Of a stretch of 6,465 nucleotides of DNA, positions 1 through 5,067 are shown one piece after another (position 1 is the first letter of the stretch; each line of letters begins with the position of its first letter). The DNA is taken from contig CALFWN010000107.1 in assembly GCA_937928335.1 (NCBI GenBank), forward strand, positions 1-6,465, written 5' to 3'. Source of the DNA: an uncultured Litoreibacter sp. GTDB lineage: Bacteria > Pseudomonadota > Alphaproteobacteria > Rhodobacterales > Rhodobacteraceae. A program made the translations under genes and the position numbers. The notes under the pieces are model-generated. The model was not told the origin of the DNA and did not search any database. It saw only the letters and a program-made list of their open reading frames with translations.

Positions 1-1
1 G

Positions 2-784
2 GCGGAGATGCGCAACCTGCCCAAAGGTATCGACCAGCGGTCGTCCTGCCGCCACCCCGACTGGACCGGGCCAGATGACCTTGAGATTAAAATCCTCGAG
101 CTGCGTGAAATTACCGGCTGGAAGGTTCCGATCTACGTGAAGGTCGCAGGCGCACGGCCCTATTTTGACACCACGCTTGCAGTCAAAGCGGGCGCAGACG
201 TTGTCGTGCTGGACGGGATGCAGGGCGGCACGGCTGCAACGCAGGACGTATTCATCGAACATGTGGGCCAGCCGACGCTGGCCTGTATCCGCCCTGCGGT
301 CAGAGCGCTGCAAGACCTTGGTATGCACCGCGAGGTGCAGCTGGTCGTCTCTGGCGGCATCCGCAATGGCGCGGATGTGGCCAAGGCGATGGCATTGGGT
401 GCGGATGCTGTTGCCATCGGCACGGCGGCGCTGATCGCGCTTGGCGACAATGACCCGAAATGGGAAAGCGAATATAACAAGCTGGGCACCACGGCAGGCG
501 CCTATGACGATTGGCATGAGGGTCAGGACCCTGCGGGGATCACCACACAGGACCCCGAGCTGATGAAGCGCTTCGACCCTGTCGAGGGGGGGCGCCGTTT
601 GCGCAACTACCTCAAGGTGCTGACGCTTGAGGCGCAAACCATCGCGCGGGCCTGCGGCAAGAACCACATGCACAATCTCGAGCCCGAAGACCTTGTCGCC
701 CTGACGATGGAGGCTGCCGCTATGGCGCAGGTCCCATTGGCAGGCACCGACTGGTATCCGGGCAAACCGAACACCTCATACTGA
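2..784 (+). CDS. mgsC: N-methylglutamate synthase, FMN-binding subunit MgsC (5' truncated by window edge)
   Basis: The reading frame is already open at base 2 and ends at the TGA at 782-784, giving about 260 C-terminal residues. By family, the full protein is about 440 residues. It is the cytoplasmic subunit of N-methylglutamate synthase that resembles the FMN-binding domain of the glutamate synthase large subunit; the complex turns gamma-glutamylmethylamide or methylamine plus 2-oxoglutarate into N-methylglutamate. Visible barrel motifs, counted from the Met at base 8, are VKVAGARPYFDTT (44-56), the FMN/glutamate-synthase signature VVVLDGMQGGTAATQ (65-79), and VVSGGIRNGADVAKAMALGADAVAIGTAAL (split over about 113-142). 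The tail EPEDLVALTMEAAAMAQVPLAGTDW is typical of MgsC rather than of GltB. The nearest counterpart of the GltB [3Fe-4S] segment reads DPAGITTQDPEL (174-185) and lacks the clustered cysteines. The gmaS gene follows 64 bases downstream, which supports the mgsC call over generic ferredoxin-type glutamate synthase. The Met at base 8 is internal, not the true start. Confidence 0.9.
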   Translation, partial: AEMRNLPKGIDQRSSCRHPDWTGPDDLEIKILELREITGWKVPIYVKVAGARPYFDTTLAVKAGADVVVLDGMQGGTAATQDVFIEHVGQPTLACIRPAVRALQDLGMHREVQLVVSGGIRNGADVAKAMALGADAVAIGTAALIALGDNDPKWESEYNKLGTTAGAYDDWHEGQDPAGITTQDPELMKRFDPVEGGRRLRNYLKVLTLEAQTIARACGKNHMHNLEPEDLVALTMEAAAMAQVPLAGTDWYPGKPNTSY

Positions 785-790
785 CAACGA

Positions 791-818
791 AGGGCGCGGC
801 CATCACGGCACGCGCCCT
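791..818 (+). promoter_or_regulatory. GC-rich hairpin in the mgsC-gmaS spacer
   Basis: The arms AGGGCGCG (791-798) and CGCGCCCT (811-818) are perfectly complementary over 8 pairs. The stem can extend by three further pairs, GCC (799-801) with GGC (807-809), leaving one bulged A at 810 and a 5-base loop ATCAC. It begins 7 bases after the mgsC stop and ends about 17 bases before the gmaS ribosome-binding site. No run of T follows, so it is not a classical intrinsic terminator. It could be a weak terminator or attenuator, or a 3'-end or processing structure that sets different mRNA levels for mgsC and gmaS. The structure is seen directly; the role is inferred. Confidence 0.6.
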
Positions 819-834
819 CACTATGACGACCAAT

Positions 835-839
835 AGGGA
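835..839 (+). promoter_or_regulatory. Ribosome-binding site of gmaS
   Basis: AGGGA lies 9 bases before the ATG at 849. It is the only purine-rich match near that ATG and supports the start that gives the usual GmaS N-terminus. Confidence 0.6.
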
Positions 840-848
840 TAAACGACA

Positions 849-2174
849 ATGGCAACCGATCTCGCGAAATTCGCCAAAGACAATGGTATCAAATACTTCA
901 TGATCTCCTTCACCGACCTGTTTGGCGGGCAGCGCGCCAAGCTGGTCCCGGCCCGAGCCATCGCGGATATGCAGGAAGACGGCGCGGGGTTTGCGGGCTT
1001 TGCCACTTGGCTCGACCTGACGCCTGCGCATCCCGACATGCTGGCCGTCCCAGACCCCGAGGCCGTGATCATTCTGCCCTGGAACAAGGAAATTGCCTGG
1101 GTCCCCGGCAATTGCGTCATGGAGGGCGAGGACGTGGCCCAAGCGCCGCGCAACGTGCTGCGCCGCCTGATCGCAGAAGCGGCCGAGGAAGGCATGTATG
1201 TCAAAACCGGCATCGAGGCCGAATTCTTCCTGCTGACCCCAGCCGGCGACCAGATCAGCGACGAATATGACACCGCCGCCAAGCCTTGTTATGACCAGCA
1301 AGCGTTTATGCGCCGTCTCGACGTGATCCGCGAGATCTCCGATCACATGCTGGAACTGGGCTGGAACCCCTACCAGAACGACCACGAGGACGCCAATGGC
1401 CAGTGGGAGATGAACTGGGATTTCGACGACGCGCTGGCCACCGCTGACAAACATTCCTTCTTCAAATTCATGGCCAAATGCGTGGCCGAAAAGCACGGCT
1501 ACCGCGCGACTTTCATGCCCAAACCCGTCGAAGGGCTGACCGGGAATGGCTGCCACGCGCATATTTCGGTCTGGGATAAAGCAGGCAAAACCAATATCTT
1601 CGCGGCTGAACCTGATAACAGCAGCCAAACCGCAGAGCTGGGTCTTAGCGACAAAGGACGCCACTTCCTGGGCGGCATCATGAAACACGCCTCCGCGCTG
1701 GCTGCGATCACCAACCCGACGGTGAACAGCTACAAACGCATCAATGCGCCGCGCACCATGTCGGGGGCCACATGGGCGCCAAACACTGTCACCTGGACCG
1801 GCAATAACCGCACCCATATGGTCCGTGTCCCCGGCCCCGGCCGGTTCGAGCTGCGCCTGCCTGATGGCGCGGCAAACCCATATCTGCTGCAGGCTGTCAT
1901 CATTGCGGCAGGCCTGTCTGGCCTGCGCTCGAAAGCCGACCCTGGCAAGCGGCATGACATCGACATGTATGCCGAAGGTCACAAGGTACGCGGCGCGCCA
2001 AAGCTGCCTTTGAACATGCTCGACGCGATGCGCGCCTATGACAAGGACAAGGAGCTGAAAGCGGCTATGGGCGAAGAATTCTCCGCCGCCTACCTGAAGA
2101 TGAAACAGCAGGAATGGAACGATTTCACCTCGTACTTTTCGCAATGGGAAAAAGACAACACGCTCGATATCTGA
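849..2174 (+). CDS. gmaS: Gamma-glutamylmethylamide synthetase GmaS
   Basis: This 441-residue cytoplasmic enzyme joins monomethylamine to glutamate at the cost of ATP, giving gamma-glutamylmethylamide, the first step of the indirect methylamine pathway. It belongs to the glutamine synthetase superfamily and is often auto-annotated as type III glutamine synthetase. The N-terminal beta-grasp part carries FTDLFGGQRAK (21-31) and a segment typical of GmaS, GFATWLDLTPAHPDM (50-64). The catalytic part has the metal-binding GIEAEFFLL (121-129), NGQWEMNW (183-190), the GS-type substrate/ATP motif KPVEGLTGNGCHAHIS (225-240), NPTVNSYKRIN (289-299) and GRFELRLPDGAANPYL (331-346). The length is about normal for GmaS and all these motifs are intact. 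The start at 849 has a fair Shine-Dalgarno site. Placement between mgsC and tmm makes GmaS much more likely than a housekeeping GlnA or a GlnT paralogue. No frame disruption is visible. It probably shares a transcript with mgsC, perhaps modulated by the hairpin at 791-818. Confidence 0.95.
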   Translation: MATDLAKFAKDNGIKYFMISFTDLFGGQRAKLVPARAIADMQEDGAGFAGFATWLDLTPAHPDMLAVPDPEAVIILPWNKEIAWVPGNCVMEGEDVAQAPRNVLRRLIAEAAEEGMYVKTGIEAEFFLLTPAGDQISDEYDTAAKPCYDQQAFMRRLDVIREISDHMLELGWNPYQNDHEDANGQWEMNWDFDDALATADKHSFFKFMAKCVAEKHGYRATFMPKPVEGLTGNGCHAHISVWDKAGKTNIFAAEPDNSSQTAELGLSDKGRHFLGGIMKHASALAAITNPTVNSYKRINAPRTMSGATWAPNTVTWTGNNRTHMVRVPGPGRFELRLPDGAANPYLLQAVIIAAGLSGLRSKADPGKRHDIDMYAEGHKVRGAPKLPLNMLDAMRAYDKDKELKAAMGEEFSAAYLKMKQQEWNDFTSYFSQWEKDNTLDI

Positions 2175-2207
2175 GCATCCGAAACGCTGTGCTGAGGCCG
2201 GAGACCT

Positions 2208-2266
2208 GAGTATTTGAGCCAAAACGAAGCCCAGGACTGTTTTGCTTCGTTTTGGCCAAAATACTC
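2208..2266. repeat. Long imperfect inverted repeat between gmaS and tmm (possible bidirectional terminator or dispersed repeat)
   Basis: The left arm is 2208-2230 and the right arm 2244-2266. The inner 13 pairs are perfect: GCCAAAACGAAGC (2218-2230) against GCTTCGTTTTGGC (2244-2256). Two mismatches follow (2216 and 2217 against 2258 and 2257), then 8 outer pairs, GAGTATTT against AAATACTC. The loop is 13 bases (2231-2243). The structure could fold on either strand. A small competing hairpin, CTCC-CGCC-GGAG (2264-2275), overlaps the foot of the right arm. From memory, GAGTATTT...GCCAAAA modules followed by CCGCCGGAGGC recur between genes in many Rhodobacteraceae; that needs a genome count. It starts 33 bases after the gmaS stop and ends 47 bases before tmm, so it could terminate or attenuate read-through into tmm. 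There is no terminal T-run. Confidence 0.7.
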
Positions 2267-2302
2267 CCGCCGGAGGCAGCTGACATATCCATTCAAGCCG
2301 AC

Positions 2303-2307
2303 AGGAG
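2303..2307 (+). promoter_or_regulatory. Ribosome-binding site of tmm
   Basis: AGGAG lies 6 bases before the ATG at 2314. This is a strong match at ideal spacing and it fixes the tmm start immediately before the FAD-binding glycine motif. Confidence 0.8.
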
Positions 2308-2313
2308 ATTTTC

Positions 2314-3648
2314 ATGGGCAAACGTATCGCTATCATCGGGGCCGGCCCATCCGGGCTTGCACAACTACGCGCCTTCCAGTCCGCCAGGCAAAATGGAGAG
2401 GACATTCCTGAGATCGTCTGCTTTGAAAAGCAGTCCGATTGGGGCGGGCTGTGGAATTACACCTGGCGTACCGGGGTGGACCAATATGGTGAGCCGGTGC
2501 ATGGCTCAATGTATCGCTATCTGTGGTCCAACGGGCCCAAGGAGGGTCTGGAATTTGCCGATTATTCCTTTGAGGAGCATTTCGGAAAACAGATCGCGTC
2601 CTACCCGCCCCGCGCCGTGCTCTTTGACTATATTCAAGGCCGGGTCGAGAAGGCCGGCGTGCGCGATTGGATACGGTTTGAGACTGTCGTGCGACGCGTG
2701 GAACATGAGGGCGACAAGTTTTCCGTCACTGTGAAGAACCTGCCGAAAGACACTGAATATACAGAAGAATTCGACCATACGATCTGCGCCTCCGGGCATT
2801 TTTCCACCCCGAACGTGCCCGAGTTCGAAGGTTTTGACACATTCAAAGGCCGGGTACTGCACGCCCATGATTTCCGTGACGCGCTGGAATTCAAGGATCA
2901 GGACATTCTGATCGTAGGGACCAGCTATTCGGCGGAAGATATCGGCTCACAATGCTGGAAATACGGGGCCAGGTCGATCACCGTGTCGCACCGGACGGCC
3001 GCGATGGGGTATGACTGGCCAGACAATTGGGCGGAGGTGCCCCTGCTGACCAAGGTTGACGGCAACACCGCCCATTTCAAGGATGGGAGCAGCCGTCACG
3101 TGGACGCGGTTTTGCTCTGCACCGGCTACCAGCACCATTTCCCCTTCATGGCCGAGGACCTGCGCCTGAAAACCACCAACCGGCTGGCGACGGCAGACCT
3201 GTATAAAGGCGTGGCCTGGGTCGACAACCCCGACCTGTTCTATTTAGGTATGCAGGATCAGTGGTTTACCTTCAACATGTTCGACGCCCAAGCCTGGTGG
3301 GTGCGCGACACGATCATGGGCAAGATCACCATGCCGTCGAAAGCAGAGATGGAGGCCGATGTCGCAGACCGCGTGGCGCGCGAAGACGCGGGCGAGGATG
3401 ACTATGACGCGATCTGGTATCAGGGCGACTACATCAAGGAATTGATCAGCGAGACCGACTACCCAAGCTTCGATGTAGAGGGCGCCTGCATGGCCTTCAA
3501 GGCGTGGAAGGGCCATAAAAAGAAAGGCATCATGACCTTCCGCGACAATTGCTACAAATCGGTGATGACCGGAACGATGGCGCCTGTGCATCATACGCCC
3601 TGGAAGGATGCGCTGGACGACAGTCTGGAAGTCTACCTGCAGAACTAG
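2314..3648 (+). CDS. tmm: Trimethylamine monooxygenase Tmm (flavin-containing monooxygenase)
   Basis: This 444-residue soluble bacterial flavin-containing monooxygenase oxidises trimethylamine to trimethylamine N-oxide with NADPH and O2. The FAD Rossmann motif GAGPSGL is at 9-15. The FMO fingerprint FxGxxxHxxx[YF] appears as [11 protein letters not shown] (177-187). The NADPH Rossmann motif is [11 protein letters not shown] (201-211), whose Tyr205 probably matches the tyrosine that Tmm has in place of the usual FMO residue. The C-terminal FMO motif [10 protein letters not shown] is at 269-278. [13 protein letters not shown] (314-326), with Trp317, falls in the region that forms the trimethylamine pocket in characterised Tmm. 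The length matches known Tmm proteins. The start is fixed by AGGAG six bases upstream. It follows gmaS with a 139-base spacer containing an inverted repeat, so it may be co-transcribed or have its own signals. Generic annotation would be FMO or 'NAD(P)-binding domain-containing protein'. The neighbouring gmaS, mgsC and tdm make Tmm the firm call. Confidence 0.95.
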   Translation: MGKRIAIIGAGPSGLAQLRAFQSARQNGEDIPEIVCFEKQSDWGGLWNYTWRTGVDQYGEPVHGSMYRYLWSNGPKEGLEFADYSFEEHFGKQIASYPPRAVLFDYIQGRVEKAGVRDWIRFETVVRRVEHEGDKFSVTVKNLPKDTEYTEEFDHTICASGHFSTPNVPEFEGFDTFKGRVLHAHDFRDALEFKDQDILIVGTSYSAEDIGSQCWKYGARSITVSHRTAAMGYDWPDNWAEVPLLTKVDGNTAHFKDGSSRHVDAVLLCTGYQHHFPFMAEDLRLKTTNRLATADLYKGVAWVDNPDLFYLGMQDQWFTFNMFDAQAWWVRDTIMGKITMPSKAEMEADVADRVAREDAGEDDYDAIWYQGDYIKELISETDYPSFDVEGACMAFKAWKGHKKKGIMTFRDNCYKSVMTGTMAPVHHTPWKDALDDSLEVYLQN

Positions 3649-3655
3649 GCAGCTC

Positions 3656-4069
3656 CTAACCCGCCGGGGTCACGCGCAGGAAGACATAAGTCTGTTGCAA
3701 TCCGCCCTTGTCTTTGAGGGAGATGCCGACCTCCCCCTCGGGGGTTTGAAAAATGCGCAGATCATAAAAATCGGGGTGATTTACGTCTTGGTCATTTTCT
3801 ACCTCCAGGGAAGTTGCCATACAGCTTGGAACGGCCTCGATCACCGCCTCGAACGCTTCTGTGGCTTCTGGCGCGCGGTAATCGAAGGGCCATGCGCAAT
3901 GGGTCGATATCTCGCCCGATAGCGCCAAGGCTGTGGTGCATTTGGCCTCGTGAATGAAGGACTGCGGCAGGGTCATGGTCTTCCCGCCATCAAAGAGCGC
4001 CTGAAGCTGCGGACAAAAGGCCTGCGCGGGTGCGGTTGTGAGAAGGAACGCCGTAAGAGCGGCCTTCAT
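3656..4069 (-). CDS. Small exported protein with four cysteines, function unknown
   Basis: I do not recognise a family for this 137-residue protein. It has a short Sec signal peptide (MKAALTAFLLTTAPAQA) with a likely signal peptidase I site after Ala17. A mature periplasmic protein of about 120 residues follows, with cysteines at 19, 44, 58 and 83. Four cysteines in an exported protein fit two disulfide bonds. The second half (about 100-137) looks like alternating beta strands, for example YDLRIFQT, EVGISLKD and QTYVFLRV. Cys19 follows Phe rather than a lipobox, so it is probably not a lipoprotein. Its ATG overlaps the stop of the upstream exported-protein gene by four bases (ATGA), so the two are probably translated together. 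It is the last gene of the leftward set, ending 7 bases from the converging tmm stop. A role in methylamine use is suggested only by position. Confidence 0.75.
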   Translation of the reverse strand: MKAALTAFLLTTAPAQAFCPQLQALFDGGKTMTLPQSFIHEAKCTTALALSGEISTHCAWPFDYRAPEATEAFEAVIEAVPSCMATSLEVENDQDVNHPDFYDLRIFQTPEGEVGISLKDKGGLQQTYVFLRVTPAG

Positions 4070-4455
4070 TTGGCCACCAGCTGTTCGCCCTCGACCACTT
4101 TGAAGGGCGTGGGTGGGGTTCTCTTTGAGACCCAGAAATAAGTGCCTGCAAATTCCATAACGAACCAGCCTTCCCAGTCGGCATCGCGGGGCCAGATGGA
4201 TTGGTATTCGTCTTTCTCAGCATCCAGGCGCCATTCGCCCAAGGTGGAGCGGGCGTTTTCCTGAGCATAGATGGTGGTGCCGTCGGGCGCGAAATATTGG
4301 CGGTAGCTGACCCCCTCCCAGTCGCCGATGGCGGTGTTGCCAGACAAGAGTGCCTCGATCTCATGGGTTTTGAGCTTGACGGATTGAGCGCTTGCCGCGG
4401 TGGCAAGGCTCACAGCCAACGCGGCGATCAAGGTCAGGGCAGTTCTGCGATACAT
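4066..4455 (-). CDS. Small exported beta-rich protein, function unknown
   Basis: This encodes 129 residues starting at the ATG at 4455. A longer frame reaches an ATG at 4494 but adds 13 residues that overlap the preceding gene and bury the signal peptide. The start at 4455 has AGGA 8 bases upstream and begins with a textbook signal peptide: MYRR, a hydrophobic stretch, then ATAASA with cleavage likely before Gln24. The mature part is about 106 residues with no cysteine and is rich in aromatics. It opens with a pattern I have seen in alphaproteobacterial hypothetical proteins, HEIEALLSGNTAIGDWEG, followed by YRQYFAPDGTTIYAQ, LGEWRLD and YFWVSKR. This suggests a small beta-sheet or lipocalin-like fold of the 'G-x-W / QYFAPDGTT' type. 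The gene starts 10 bases after the stop of the DUF2805-type gene and overlaps the next gene by four bases. Function is unknown; export to the periplasm is the only firm inference. Confidence 0.8.
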   Translation of the reverse strand: MYRRTALTLIAALAVSLATAASAQSVKLKTHEIEALLSGNTAIGDWEGVSYRQYFAPDGTTIYAQENARSTLGEWRLDAEKDEYQSIWPRDADWEGWFVMEFAGTYFWVSKRTPPTPFKVVEGEQLVAK

Positions 4456-4465
4456 AGCGGGTGTC

Positions 4466-4675
4466 CTATTTGTAGATTTCGCGGCGGGTTCCAAAATCGC
4501 GCAGGCGTTTGCGCCACGTCTTGTAGCTGCCGGGCTTCAGATTGTCGCGCATCAGGGCTTTGACTTGTTTTTCTTTCAACCCGTATTCGGCTTCGATATG
4601 GGCGAAGCTGACATGATCGGACAACGCCATCTGGATGATTTCGCTTCTATGCGCGTCGGAAAGGTCAGGGCTCAT
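4466..4675 (-). CDS. TIGR03643/DUF2805-type small protein
   Basis: This 69-residue basic protein resembles the small conserved family named TIGR03643 (DUF2805). The characteristic pattern is EIIQMALSD (12-20), an HTH-like segment FAHIEAEYGLKEKQVKALM (24-42), then LKPGSYKTWRKR (46-57). The middle looks like helix-turn-helix, so nucleic-acid binding is possible, but I know of no function shown for the family. It has no signal peptide or membrane segment and is presumably cytoplasmic. The length is normal for this family. The ATG at 4675 overlaps the TGA of the haemoglobin gene by four bases (ATGA), indicating translational coupling, and the next gene starts 10 bases after its TAG. The coupling to tdm and the haemoglobin is the main clue to function; a small regulator of the operon is one untested idea. 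Confidence 0.82.
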   Translation of the reverse strand: MSPDLSDAHRSEIIQMALSDHVSFAHIEAEYGLKEKQVKALMRDNLKPGSYKTWRKRLRDFGTRREIYK

Positions 4676-5067
4676 GTGACCTGCCCGTCATTGACAAGGA
4701 TCATCGCCACCCGGCGCAGTGTGGCGCGCAGGCGTTCGATATGGGGTCCCTCATGGTTCAGGTCGCTCAGCGTTTGGTCCATGATCTTCAGCCAGTTTTC
4801 CGCATCTTCCATGTGGATCGGGATATGGGCGTGGATCTCCTTCACGTTCATATGCCGGTGCTTCTCCATGTAATATTGCCGCCCACCCATGAAGCCAGAG
4901 AGGAAGTTGAACTGCTCCATCCGGGTGTGGGACAGCCCGTGGTTTTGCAGATGCAGGGAGAGGATCTGTTTGCCCTCGGGGAGGGCTTCCACCAGATCGT
5001 AGAAGTGTTCGACCAACTCACGCAGCGCATATTCACCGCCGATCTGCTCAAGCACCGTCTGGGTCAT
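4672..5067 (-). CDS. Group II truncated haemoglobin
   Basis: This 131-residue 2-on-2 haem protein binds O2, NO or similar ligands. The group II pattern is clear: HFYDLVEALPEG (21-32) with the likely B10 Tyr23; His39 at the probable CD1 position; FLSGFMGGRQYYMEKH (54-69, 70) matching the E helix and the GG-P-x-Y region; IHAHIPIH (78-85) containing the probable proximal F8 His79; and AENWLKIMDQTL (89-100) with Trp92 as the conserved G8 tryptophan of the group. The usual RHAPFPI around F8 is here IHAHIPI, a mild departure. It has no signal peptide, so it is cytoplasmic. Its ATG overlaps the tdm TGA by four bases, so it is probably translationally coupled to tdm. Inferred roles include O2 handling near the O2-dependent Tmm, or shielding the iron centre of Tdm from O2 or NO. 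Residue assignments come from motif comparison by eye. Confidence 0.88.
   Translation of the reverse strand: MTQTVLEQIGGEYALRELVEHFYDLVEALPEGKQILSLHLQNHGLSHTRMEQFNFLSGFMGGRQYYMEKHRHMNVKEIHAHIPIHMEDAENWLKIMDQTLSDLNHEGPHIERLRATLRRVAMILVNDGQVT

Noticed and set aside
2208..2266. Transposon end or insertion-sequence inverted repeat
   Set aside because: The arms are only 13 bases apart, no transposase gene lies between or beside them, and no target duplication is visible. A hairpin or dispersed repeat fits better.
720..2405. Long leftward open frame of 561 codons opposite gmaS
   Set aside because: It is antisense to an intact, motif-complete gmaS and runs into both flanking genes. Its translation shows no recognisable domain, and high-GC coding DNA commonly leaves such a frame open.
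2252..2734. Rightward frame of 160 codons starting inside the inverted repeat and overlapping tmm
   Set aside because: It is a shifted frame over the tmm 5' end. The tmm frame has AGGAG and the FAD motif, and this frame has no family features.
4456..4494. Longer N-terminus (start at 4494) for the exported protein
   Set aside because: The extra 13 residues overlap the preceding gene and would place a polar stretch before the signal peptide. The ATG at 4455 has AGGA at good spacing.
4400..4873. Rightward open frame of 157 codons with hydrophobic stretches
   Set aside because: It is antisense across the exported-protein, DUF2805 and haemoglobin genes. The hydrophobic stretches are complements of those genes and no start signal stands out.
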